Program-made: the position numbers and the translations under genes
In this document: positions 35,991 through 44,498 of the stretch, in pieces
How positions within the stretch are numbered: the first letter of the stretch is position 1
How the letters are laid out: every line of letters begins with the position of its first letter
Notes under the pieces: model-generated
Database searches by the model: none
What the model saw: only the letters and a program-made list of their open reading frames with translations
What the model was told of the DNA's origin: nothing
Origin: an uncultured Prevotellaceae bacterium
Lineage (GTDB): Bacteria > Bacteroidota > Bacteroidia > Bacteroidales > Bacteroidaceae
Length of the DNA: 55,606 nt
Direction: 5' to 3'
NCBI GenBank assembly: GCA_937915745.1
Contig: CALGGJ010000130.1
Coordinates: 1-55,606, forward strand

Positions 35991-36090
35991 GAGTGCGCAC
36001 TCACACTGCCGAGACTGCGCACTCACAAGGCCGAGACTGCGCACTCACATAGTCGAGACTGCGCACTCACAAGGCCGAGACTGCGCACTC
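35991..36090. repeat. 22-bp period array R5 (5 cores)
   Basis: Cores at 35991 (GAGTGCGCACTC, a perfect palindrome) and at 36013, 36035, 36057 and 36079 (all GACTGCGCACTC); spacing exactly 22 bp; linkers ACACTGCCGA, ACAAGGCCGA, ACATAGTCGA, ACAAGGCCGA. 116 bp upstream of the Xaa-Pro peptidase -7 box. The remainder of 35973-36294 has no gene. Confidence 0.92.
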
Positions 36091-36205
36091 TCATAAAGAC
36101 TGAAATACAGAAAATGCGGTGCATTTGCCAACATCAAACGCAGAATTATCAGTGTCAGATACATCATTTCGCCATGTTTCAATGGTCCGAACCAATATTT
36201 TTTAT

Positions 36206-36213
36206 TAACTTTG
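36206..36213 (+). promoter_or_regulatory. -7 box of the Xaa-Pro aminopeptidase gene
   Basis: TAACTTTG within TTATTAACTTTGCAAG, about 82 bp before the chosen ATG at 36295. The -33 box is weak. Because transcription would start near 36220, the in-frame ATG at 36238 is an unlikely start. Confidence 0.6.
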
Positions 36214-36294
36214 CAAGCATAAAACCATTGGCCCGTCATGGGCTTTATTCATACACAACCGAAACCTGTTACAACCACTAAAAACCTCCGAATC

Positions 36295-37695
36295 ATGAAA
36301 CCATTCAGCAAAGACACTTACATCCAGCGCCGCAGCGAACTGAAACGCCGCGTAGGGAGCGGACTCCTGCTCTTCCTGGGCAACGGCGAGGCCCCTATGA
36401 ACTATGCCGACAATACCTACCACTTCCGCCAGGACAGCTCGTTCCACTACTTCTTTGGCAGCGACTATGCCGGCCTTGCAGCAGTGATTGACATCGACAA
36501 CGACATCGAAGTGATTTTCGGCAACGAACTCACCATCGACGACATCGTGTGGATGGGCTATCAGCCATCACTACACGAGAAATGCGAACTGGTAGGCATC
36601 AGCCACACCATGCCTCTGGCCGACCTCGCCACATGTGTGAAGACCGCACAGAGCAAGGGACAGACCATACACTTCCTGCCACCATATCGGGGCGAACACC
36701 AAGTGTGGCTGCAAGAATTGCTGGGCATCAACCCAGCCGAACAAGCAGCAAAGGCATCGCTCACAATGATACAAGCCATAGTAGATATGCGCAACCACAA
36801 GACAGCAGAAGAGATAGAACACATAGAGGCCGCAGTCGATGTGAGCGTAGATATGCACCTCGCCGCCTACCGCGCAGCACGCCCCGGTGTCACCGAAGCC
36901 CAGATAGCAGCCGAAGTGGAGCGCGCCTGCCTCAGCCAAGACTGCTATAAGGCATTCCCAACCATAGCCACGGTAAAAGGACAGACCCTGCATCAGCACA
37001 AATTCATGAACACCCTCGAGCCCGGACAGATATTCCTGCTCGATGCCGGAGCCGAAGACCCCATGCACTATGCAGGCGACCTAAGCTCGTCGATGCCGGT
37101 AAGCGACCACTTCACCCCACAGCAGGAAATGATTTACAACCTACACCTCAAGACCTTCAAAGCCGCAACCGACACCCTCGCACCAGGCGTTCCGTTCCGC
37201 CAGGCACACATGAATGCCGCCGTATGCCTGTGTGAAGGTATGAAGGAAATAGGCCTGATGAAGGGCGATCCGGTAGATGCAGCCTACTCGGGAGCCTACG
37301 CCATGTTCTTCCCATGCGGCCTGGGCCACATGATGGGACTCGACGTACACGACATGGAAAACCTGGGCGAGCAATACGTGGGCTATGCCGACGGTGAAAA
37401 GAAAAGCACGCAATTTGGCTTCAAGTCGCTGCGGCTTGCACGCAAGCTCGAGCCGGGATTCGTGTTCACCGTCGAGCCAGGCATATATTTCATCCCCGAA
37501 CTCATCGACAAGTGGCGTGCCGAACACCAGTTTACCGACTTCATCTGCTACGACAAGCTCGAGGCATGGAAAGGCTTCTCGGGCCTGCGCAACGAACTCG
37601 ACTACCTCATCACCGCAGACGGTGCACGTGTACTCGGACATAAGAAGAAACCTATGACCATCGAAGAGGTGTATGCAGCCAAGAATGCTCTATGA
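36295..37695 (+). CDS. Xaa-Pro aminopeptidase (M24B)
   Basis: 466 residues. N-terminal creatinase-type domain (1-170, with NADNTYHFRQDSSFHYFFG-like AMP_N signature), C-terminal pita-bread domain. Metal ligands: Asp residues in LLDAGAEDPMHYAGDLSSSMPV, His in GLGHMMGLDVHD, Glu in VEPGIYF and Glu in RNELDYL. It removes the first residue from peptides whose second residue is proline; no signal peptide, so cytoplasmic. The start at 36295 (MKPFSKDTYIQRR) begins the conserved AMP_N domain. Its stop overlaps the UvrA-like start (ATGA). Confidence 0.9.
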   Translation: MKPFSKDTYIQRRSELKRRVGSGLLLFLGNGEAPMNYADNTYHFRQDSSFHYFFGSDYAGLAAVIDIDNDIEVIFGNELTIDDIVWMGYQPSLHEKCELVGISHTMPLADLATCVKTAQSKGQTIHFLPPYRGEHQVWLQELLGINPAEQAAKASLTMIQAIVDMRNHKTAEEIEHIEAAVDVSVDMHLAAYRAARPGVTEAQIAAEVERACLSQDCYKAFPTIATVKGQTLHQHKFMNTLEPGQIFLLDAGAEDPMHYAGDLSSSMPVSDHFTPQQEMIYNLHLKTFKAATDTLAPGVPFRQAHMNAAVCLCEGMKEIGLMKGDPVDAAYSGAYAMFFPCGLGHMMGLDVHDMENLGEQYVGYADGEKKSTQFGFKSLRLARKLEPGFVFTVEPGIYFIPELIDKWRAEHQFTDFICYDKLEAWKGFSGLRNELDYLITADGARVLGHKKKPMTIEEVYAAKNAL

Positions 37696-39914
37696 TAACC
37701 ATACGTGGAGCATACGAAAACAATCTGAAGCATGTGTCGCTCCAGATACCCAAGTATAAGATAACAGTATTTACAGGAGTGTCGGGCTCGGGCAAATCAT
37801 CGCTCGTGCTCGACACTATCGCAGCCAAGTCGAGGCGCGAACTCAACGACACATTCCCAGCCTTCGTACAGCAATACCTGCCCAAATACGGACGTCCGCA
37901 TGTGGAAAGCATCGAGGGACTGCCTATTGCCATCGTCATCGACCAGAAAAAACCGGCACAGAACAGCCGCTCGACCGTCGGAACATATACTGACATCTAT
38001 GCACCGATGCGACTGCTGTTCTCGCGTGTAGGCAAACCATTCGTGGGATATAGCGACACATTCTCGTTCAACCACCCTCAAGGCAGCTGTCAGCGCTGTT
38101 CCGGACTGGGTGAAATACGCGAGCTCGACATCCACAAACTCGTCGATTTCGACAAAAGCCTTAACGATGACGACACCATTCACTACATTGCGTTCCACAA
38201 AGGCGGGTGGCGGTGGATACGCTACGCACGCAGTGGACTGTTTGACCTCGACAAGAAGATAAAGGACTACAGTCCCGAGGAGCTCGACCTGTTTCTCAAC
38301 TCACCTCAGATAAAACTCAAGAATCCACCTGCCGGATGGCCCCGTACTGCCAAATACGAGGGTCTCATTCCACGTATGTACCGCAGTATCATCAACTCTG
38401 AGGAAGGGTTGCTTCACAGTGCGGTACTCAATCCCATGCTCACCATGGGTACATGCCCCGACTGTGGCGGTACCCGACTCAACCCCAAAGTGCTGTCGTG
38501 CCGTATCGAGGGGCTCAACATTGCCCAGGTGTGCCACTTGTCGGTATCACGGTTGAACCGATGGATACACTCGCTCACCAATCCGCTGGCTGCCGATTTG
38601 AAGACAACTATAGGCCAACGGCTCGATGCATTGGAGGAAATAGGGCTCGGATACCTCACACTCGACCGGCCCATCGGTACGCTGTCGGGGGGCGAGGCAC
38701 AGCGTTGCAAGATAGCAAAATACATCAATTCGTCGCTGGCCGATGTACTCTACATACTCGACGAACCGAGTGTGGGGTTGCACAACCACGACATCACACT
38801 GATAAAAAAATCGGTGCGCCGCCTGCGCGACCATCGCAATACGGTCATTCTGGTCGAACACCACAAGGAGATGATACGCCTTGCCGACCATATTGTCGAT
38901 ATGGGTCCTGGTGCCGGAATCGCAGGTGGGCAGATTATGTATGAAGGGAATTACGACGGACTACTGAAAAGCGGTACGGCCACTGGTGTCATGATGAATA
39001 CAGAAATGCTGTTAAACACAAAAACGCGCCATTTCACCGAGGTTTTCAGCCTTAAAAATGCCATACTGCACAATCTTAAAGACGTGTCGGTGGATATTCC
39101 GTTGGGTGTGTTTGGAGTTGTGTGCGGAGTGGCAGGCTCGGGCAAGAGCAGTCTGATGGAGGAGGTGAGACGTCGCAAGTCAGATGTGGTTTATATATCA
39201 CAAAAAGACATTGGAGTGAGCCTGCGTTCGACGCCTGCGACCTATATGGATGTGGCTCCCGACATACGCCGGCTCTTTGCGCGCAGCAACAAGGTGAAAG
39301 AAGAGTTTTTCACATTCAACGGGCGTGGTGCATGTCCGGTTTGTGAAGGCAAGGGTGTGATAGTGTCGGAGATGGCATTCATGGACAACATCGAGACCCG
39401 TTGCGAGGCTTGCGGTGGTTTGCGCTACTCGCCCCAGGCACTTGCCTACCACTATGGTAACTACAATATAGCCGAGGTGATGGACCTCTCGGTAGAGTCG
39501 GCCTGCGAGGTGTTTGCCGGCACACCTATTGCACAGAAGCTGCAGCCGCTCTCTGATGTCGGCCTGGGTTACCTCCACCTCAACCAGTCGCTCTCCACAC
39601 TGTCGGGAGGCGAACTGGGTCGTCTGAAACTGGCTTCGTATATACGCACCGAGAGCACGTTCTTCATCATCGACGAACCGTCTGACGGTCTGCATACAAA
39701 AGACATACACCAGTTGCTGACACTCTTCAGCCGCATGGTTGACCAAGGTAACACCATATACCTTATCGAACACAACACCGATATCATACGTTCGGCCGAC
39801 TACATCATCGAGCTCGGACCTGGTGCAGGCGAACACGGAGGTGAGGTGATATTCACCGGCACACCCGAACAAATGGCCTGTTCGGCACAGTCGGTCACAG
39901 CAAGGTATCTGTAA
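37692..39914 (+). CDS. Short UvrA paralogue (ABC ATPase)
   Basis: 740 residues, about 200 shorter than canonical UvrA. Two ABC ATPase modules: Walker A GVSGSGKSSLV (about 28-38) and GVAGSGKSSLME (about 475); signatures TLSGGEAQR and TLSGGELGR; Walker B LYILDEPSVGLH and FFIIDEPSDGLH. Zinc sites CQRCSGLGE / CPDCGGTRLNP and CPVCEGKG / CEACGGLRY. The UvrB-binding insertion appears missing, so it is unlikely to be the main excision-repair UvrA; such paralogues are linked to drug tolerance or unknown DNA transactions. Overlaps the Xaa-Pro peptidase gene by 4 bp, implying joint translation. Confidence 0.88.
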   Translation: MITIRGAYENNLKHVSLQIPKYKITVFTGVSGSGKSSLVLDTIAAKSRRELNDTFPAFVQQYLPKYGRPHVESIEGLPIAIVIDQKKPAQNSRSTVGTYTDIYAPMRLLFSRVGKPFVGYSDTFSFNHPQGSCQRCSGLGEIRELDIHKLVDFDKSLNDDDTIHYIAFHKGGWRWIRYARSGLFDLDKKIKDYSPEELDLFLNSPQIKLKNPPAGWPRTAKYEGLIPRMYRSIINSEEGLLHSAVLNPMLTMGTCPDCGGTRLNPKVLSCRIEGLNIAQVCHLSVSRLNRWIHSLTNPLAADLKTTIGQRLDALEEIGLGYLTLDRPIGTLSGGEAQRCKIAKYINSSLADVLYILDEPSVGLHNHDITLIKKSVRRLRDHRNTVILVEHHKEMIRLADHIVDMGPGAGIAGGQIMYEGNYDGLLKSGTATGVMMNTEMLLNTKTRHFTEVFSLKNAILHNLKDVSVDIPLGVFGVVCGVAGSGKSSLMEEVRRRKSDVVYISQKDIGVSLRSTPATYMDVAPDIRRLFARSNKVKEEFFTFNGRGACPVCEGKGVIVSEMAFMDNIETRCEACGGLRYSPQALAYHYGNYNIAEVMDLSVESACEVFAGTPIAQKLQPLSDVGLGYLHLNQSLSTLSGGELGRLKLASYIRTESTFFIIDEPSDGLHTKDIHQLLTLFSRMVDQGNTIYLIEHNTDIIRSADYIIELGPGAGEHGGEVIFTGTPEQMACSAQSVTARYL

Positions 39915-39928
39915 CCGCCCTCGTTTGC

Positions 39929-40006
39929 AAGTGCGCACTCTCAACCTCGCAAGTGCGCACTCTCAGCCTTGCGAGCGCGCACTCTCAACCTCGCGAGCGC
40001 GCACTC
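39929..40006. repeat. 22-bp period array R6 with linker reversed
   Basis: Cores at 39929, 39951, 39973 and 39995: AAGTGCGCACTC (twice), GAGCGCGCACTC (twice), spaced 22 bp. The linkers TCAACCTCGC and TCAGCCTTGC are the reverse complement form of GCAAGGCCGA-like linkers, so this array is inverted relative to R4, R5 and R7. 71 bp upstream of the argS -7 box. Confidence 0.9.
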
Positions 40007-40054
40007 GTTTCCTTACAATTAGATAGTCATACTGCATTTTATTGTTGCATGATA

Positions 40055-40085
40055 TTTGATTATTCACCAAAACTTCGTAACTTTG
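40055..40085 (+). promoter_or_regulatory. Promoter of argS
   Basis: TTTG at 40055-40058, a 19-bp gap, TAACTTTG at 40078-40085. Transcription should start near 40092; leader about 80 nt. Confidence 0.75.
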
Positions 40086-40171
40086 CACACTGAACTGCTG
40101 CAAAACTACGTGGTTGTTACGCGATTTTGCCAGTGCATCGATGATATGCTATACGAACAAACCTACCCACG

Positions 40172-41992
40172 ATGAATATAGAACAACAGATACAAAACGC
40201 GGTGACAGCCGCAGTGAAGACGCTCTACGGAGCCGACATAGAAGAGAGCAGCGTGCAGTTGGGACAAACCCGCAGCGAATTTGAAGGACAGATGACGGTA
40301 GTGGTCTTTCCACTGCTCAAGGCATCGCACAAAGGGCCTGAACAGACTGGCACAGACATTGGACGATACCTCACCGAAAACCTGGCCGACGTGGTTGCAT
40401 CGTTCAATGTAGTGAAAGGGTTCCTCAACCTGGTGATTACGAACCGGTGCTGGATACAACTGCTGCACGACATCAGCCAAACCGAACACTACGGCTTCTG
40501 CAATGCAACCGACTCGTCGCCACTTGTGATGATTGAATACAGTTCGCCCAACACCAACAAGCCGCTCCATCTGGGCCATGTGCGCAACAACCTGCTGGGG
40601 TCGGCCCTGGCACGCATAGTCGAGGCCAACGGCAACAGGGTGGTGAAGACCAACATCGTCAACGACCGAGGCATACACATCTGCAAATCGATGCTCGCAT
40701 GGCTCAAATACGGCAACGGCGAGACACCCGAGTCATCAGGAAAGAAAGGCGACCACCTCATAGGCGACTACTATGTGGAATTCGACCGCCACTACAAGGA
40801 AGAGTGCCGACAGCTCACCACACAGTACATGGCCGACGGCATGAATGCCGAAGCCGCTGCCGAACGTGCCAAGCAGGAGGCTCCGCTCATCAAGGAAGCA
40901 CATGCCATGCTCGTGCGTTGGGAACAAGGCGACGAAGAGGTGAGAAGCCTGTGGCGCAAGATGAACGAATGGGTATATGCCGGATTCGACGAGACCTACC
41001 GCATGATGGGTGTGTCGTTCGATAAGATATACTATGAATCCGACACCTATCTCGAAGGTAAGGAAAAAGTGATGGAAGGCCTGGAAAAAGGCATATTCTA
41101 TCGTCGCGACGACGGATCGGTATGGGCCGACCTGCGTGCCGACGGACTCGACGAGAAACTACTGCTCCGCAGCGACGGCACATCGGTATATATGACCCAA
41201 GACATCGGGACAGCCAAACTGCGATTTCAAGACTACCCTATCGACAAGATGATATACGTGGTAGGCAACGAACAAAACTACCACTTCCAGGTGCTGTCAA
41301 TACTGCTCGACAAACTCGGATTCAGGTGGGGAAAAGACCTCGTACACTTCTCTTACGGCATGGTAGAACTGCCGTCAGGCAAGATGAAGAGCCGCGAAGG
41401 CACCGTGGTAGATGCCGACGACCTCATGGCCAAAATGATTGACGACGCCTACCAGACGATGCAAGAAATGGGCAAGACGGGCGACCTGAGCGAAGCCGAG
41501 TCGCGCGAAATTGCACGCAAGGTAGGCCTGGGCGCACTCAAATACTTCATACTGAAAGTGGATGCACGCAAAAACATGCTCTTCAATCCAGCCGAAAGCA
41601 TAGACTTCAACGGCAACACAGGCCCGTTCATACAATACACATACGCACGCATAGCATCAATACAACGAAAAGCCAAGGAGGCAGGAATAAGCGTGCAGCC
41701 AACCAATACAGACGGGCTCAAACTCGAGGAAAAAGAAATCAACCTCATACAACGACTCCGCCAGTTTGAACCCGTGCTGCGCCAGGCAGGCACCGACTAC
41801 AGCCCGTCGGGCATAGCAAACTACTGCTACGACCTCACAAAAGAGTACAACCAATTCTACCACGACCACAGCATCCTGCACGAAACCGACCAGCAGAAAC
41901 TACAGTTCCGCCTGTTGCTCTCACACACAGTAGCCAAGACACTGCGCGACGCAATGGGGCTGCTCGGAATCGAAATGCCAGAACGCATGTAA
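40172..41992 (+). CDS. argS: Arginyl-tRNA synthetase
   Basis: 606 residues, class I. N-terminal Add-1 domain (1-110); HIGH motif HLGH in SSPNTNKPLHLGHVRNN (about 128-144); KMSKS-like loop LPSGKMKSREGTVVDADDL (about 400); C-terminal DALR domain to LGIEMPERM. It charges tRNA-Arg. Followed 33 bp later by an RNase H gene and then an ABC exporter, no terminator between, so likely one transcript. Confidence 0.97.
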   Translation: MNIEQQIQNAVTAAVKTLYGADIEESSVQLGQTRSEFEGQMTVVVFPLLKASHKGPEQTGTDIGRYLTENLADVVASFNVVKGFLNLVITNRCWIQLLHDISQTEHYGFCNATDSSPLVMIEYSSPNTNKPLHLGHVRNNLLGSALARIVEANGNRVVKTNIVNDRGIHICKSMLAWLKYGNGETPESSGKKGDHLIGDYYVEFDRHYKEECRQLTTQYMADGMNAEAAAERAKQEAPLIKEAHAMLVRWEQGDEEVRSLWRKMNEWVYAGFDETYRMMGVSFDKIYYESDTYLEGKEKVMEGLEKGIFYRRDDGSVWADLRADGLDEKLLLRSDGTSVYMTQDIGTAKLRFQDYPIDKMIYVVGNEQNYHFQVLSILLDKLGFRWGKDLVHFSYGMVELPSGKMKSREGTVVDADDLMAKMIDDAYQTMQEMGKTGDLSEAESREIARKVGLGALKYFILKVDARKNMLFNPAESIDFNGNTGPFIQYTYARIASIQRKAKEAGISVQPTNTDGLKLEEKEINLIQRLRQFEPVLRQAGTDYSPSGIANYCYDLTKEYNQFYHDHSILHETDQQKLQFRLLLSHTVAKTLRDAMGLLGIEMPERM

Positions 41993-42025
41993 CCACACCA
42001 ACATCAGACAATACACAACAGACAG

Positions 42026-42442
42026 ATGGACAACAAAATCACTGCCGAAGCCCTGTGTGTCGATGCTGCGTGCAGCGGCAATCCAGGCAAGATGGAATAT
42101 CGGGGCGTACACATACCATCGGGCAGACAAGTATTCCACTTCGGACCCATATACGGCACAAACAACATAGGCGAGTTCCTGGCTATCGTGCATGCACTGG
42201 CACTGCTCAAGCGTCACGGCTCAAACATGACCATATACTCCGACAGCTTCACAGCACGCACATGGGTGAAGAAAAAACAATGTAAAACCAACCTCGAACG
42301 CAACGAAAAGACCGAACAACTGTTCCAAATCATCGGACGAGCCGAACAATGGCTGCGCAACAACAGCTATTCCAATCCCATCGAAACATGGCAAACCGAC
42401 GAGTGGGGCGAAATACCAGCCGACTTCGGACGAAAACACTGA
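42026..42442 (+). CDS. RNase H family protein
   Basis: 138 residues, single RNase H fold. Catalytic carboxylates: Asp in CVDAACSGNPG (about 13), Glu in NNIGEFLAIVHALAL (about 52), Asp in IYSDSFTARTWVKKK (about 74); a final Asp may be TDEWGE. It would cleave the RNA strand of RNA-DNA hybrids. Small compared with RNase HI with a hybrid-binding domain. A short near-repeat AAAACACTGACG occurs at 42433 and 42455, 22 bp apart, across its stop codon. Confidence 0.82.
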   Translation: MDNKITAEALCVDAACSGNPGKMEYRGVHIPSGRQVFHFGPIYGTNNIGEFLAIVHALALLKRHGSNMTIYSDSFTARTWVKKKQCKTNLERNEKTEQLFQIIGRAEQWLRNNSYSNPIETWQTDEWGEIPADFGRKH

Positions 42443-42531
42443 CGACTCCAGGCAAAAACACTGACGCGGAGGCCACCGGATGAAAGGCTGTCCAACACCC
42501 CGGCTACACCACCAAACAACCATAAAAAACG

Positions 42532-44385
42532 ATGAAAGAATTCTTCAAACTACTCGGACCATACTTCCTGCCATACAAACGATATATTGCAGGCACCCTT
42601 ACCCTCAATATACTGACGGCAATATTCAACGTCTTCTCGTTTGCACTGCTCGTCCCGATACTACACATCCTGTTCAAGATTGAAGACAAAATATACCACT
42701 ACCAGCCATTCGTCACCGGACAAACAATAAGCCAAACCATAGACAACCTGGTGGAAACCGCCAAAAACAACGGATACTACTATTCACAACAACTCATCGA
42801 AACCTACGGACCAGCCACCACGCTGCTCATTCTGGGCCTCATCCTAAGCCTCCTCACACTGCTCAAAACCGGTTCATACTTCGGAGGCTCAGCCTGCCTG
42901 ATGCCAATCAAGACAGGTATCGTGCGCGACATCCGTGCCAAACTATATCGCAAAATACTACGCCTCCCGCTCGCCTTCTTCTCAGAAGAACGCAAAGGAG
43001 ACATCCTGGCACGAATCAGCACCGATGTAAACGAAGTAGATGCATCAATCGGAAGCTCCCTGGACATGGTCATAAAAAACCCCATATTCATCATCGTATA
43101 TATTACAACACTATTCATCATGAGCTGGCAACTCACACTGTTCGTGATGATTGTCGTACCATTCATGGCCATAGGAATCGCCCGCATAGGCAAACGCCTC
43201 AAAAGCAGCTCGCTCAAGGCACAAGCCCGCTGGAGCGACGGACTCAGCATAATCGAAGAAACACTGGGCGGACTGCGCATCATCAAGGCATTCATAGCCG
43301 AACACAAGATGGACGAACGATTCACTGCCGTAAACAACGAATACCGGAGCATATCCATGAGAGTGGCGATACGACAATCATCGGCACACCCCGTGAGCGA
43401 ATTCCTCGGAACCCTCATGATAGTAATCGTGTTATGGTTTGGCGGATATCTCATCTTCTCGGGCAATTCACCGATAGATGCCAGCGCATTCATCTACTAC
43501 CTCACAATACTCTATACCACGCTGCAACCGGTGAAAGACCTGTCGAAAGCCGGATATACCATCCAGAAAGGCTTGGCATCAATGGAACGCATAAACAAAA
43601 TACTGGCAGCCGAAAACAACATAAAAGAGAAAGCCGGAGCTCACGACATCAACGGCCTCAACCACTCAATCGAACTGCAACACGTAAGCTTCGCATACAA
43701 CGACCGACGCGAAGTTCTCTCCGACATCAACCTCACCATACCACGCGGACAGACAATAGCACTGGTCGGACAGTCGGGGGCGGGCAAATCCACATTGGTT
43801 GACCTCATTCCACGATACCACGACATACAACACGGACACATACTTATCGACGGCACCGACATACGCGACCTCACCATACAATCGCTACGCAGCATAATAG
43901 GCAACGTAAACCAAGAGGCAATACTCTTCAACGACACCATCTACAACAACATAGCATTCGGTGTCGAACATGCCACACAAGAGCAAGTGAAAGAAGCTGC
44001 ACGCATAGCCAATGCCCACGATTTCATCATGGAAATGCCCGATGGCTACCAAACCAACATAGGCGACCGCGGTGGACGCCTCTCGGGCGGACAGCGGCAA
44101 CGCATCTCGATTGCACGTGCAATCCTGAAAAACCCGCCAATCCTGATACTCGACGAGGCTACATCGGCTCTCGACACCGAGTCGGAAAAACTCGTACAGG
44201 AAGCACTCGAACACCTCATGCGCACACGCACCACAATTGCAATCGCACACCGGCTGTCAACCATCAAGAATGCCGACAGCATATATGTGCTGCACGACGG
44301 AAAAATAGTGGAACAAGGCACACACGACGAACTCATCGCCCAGGGCGGATACTACCGCAAACTGAACGACATGCAGCAACTATAA
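42532..44385 (+). CDS. MsbA-like ABC exporter (permease-ATPase fusion)
   Basis: 617 residues. Membrane domain (1-340) with about six helices (ILTAIFNVFSFALLVPIL, LLILGLILSLLTLL, PIFIIVYITTLFIMSW, LTLFVMIVVPFMAIG, FLGTLMIVIVLWFGGYLIF). ATPase domain: Walker A GQSGAGKSTL (about 415), signature LSGGQRQRISIARAI, Walker B PILILDEATSALD, H-loop IAHRLSTI. Type I exporter of lipid A/phospholipid flippase or multidrug class. Probably co-transcribed with argS and rnh. Confidence 0.92.
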   Translation: MKEFFKLLGPYFLPYKRYIAGTLTLNILTAIFNVFSFALLVPILHILFKIEDKIYHYQPFVTGQTISQTIDNLVETAKNNGYYYSQQLIETYGPATTLLILGLILSLLTLLKTGSYFGGSACLMPIKTGIVRDIRAKLYRKILRLPLAFFSEERKGDILARISTDVNEVDASIGSSLDMVIKNPIFIIVYITTLFIMSWQLTLFVMIVVPFMAIGIARIGKRLKSSSLKAQARWSDGLSIIEETLGGLRIIKAFIAEHKMDERFTAVNNEYRSISMRVAIRQSSAHPVSEFLGTLMIVIVLWFGGYLIFSGNSPIDASAFIYYLTILYTTLQPVKDLSKAGYTIQKGLASMERINKILAAENNIKEKAGAHDINGLNHSIELQHVSFAYNDRREVLSDINLTIPRGQTIALVGQSGAGKSTLVDLIPRYHDIQHGHILIDGTDIRDLTIQSLRSIIGNVNQEAILFNDTIYNNIAFGVEHATQEQVKEAARIANAHDFIMEMPDGYQTNIGDRGGRLSGGQRQRISIARAILKNPPILILDEATSALDTESEKLVQEALEHLMRTRTTIAIAHRLSTIKNADSIYVLHDGKIVEQGTHDELIAQGGYYRKLNDMQQL

Positions 44386-44393
44386 TAACCACA

Positions 44394-44452
44394 CGCAGAA
44401 ACCCTGCGGACTTCACGCAGAAACTCTGCGGACTTCACGCAGAAACCCTGCG
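44394..44452. repeat. 22-bp period hairpin array R8
   Basis: Three hairpins CGCAG-N5-CTGCG at 44394, 44416 and 44438, exactly 22 bp apart, joined by GACTTCA; a fourth, degenerate CGCCGAAACG starts at 44460. Sequence unrelated to R1-R7 but the same period. Lies between the exporter stop and the DPP IV gene. No TAnnTTTG promoter seen in 44453-44498. Confidence 0.85.
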
Positions 44453-44498
44453 GACTTCACGCCGAAACGTTAAGACTGACATACATATATACATCCTA

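Noticed and set aside
36238..36294. Upstream start for the Xaa-Pro aminopeptidase
   Set aside because: It would lie about 18 nt from the predicted transcription start and adds 19 residues before the conserved domain.
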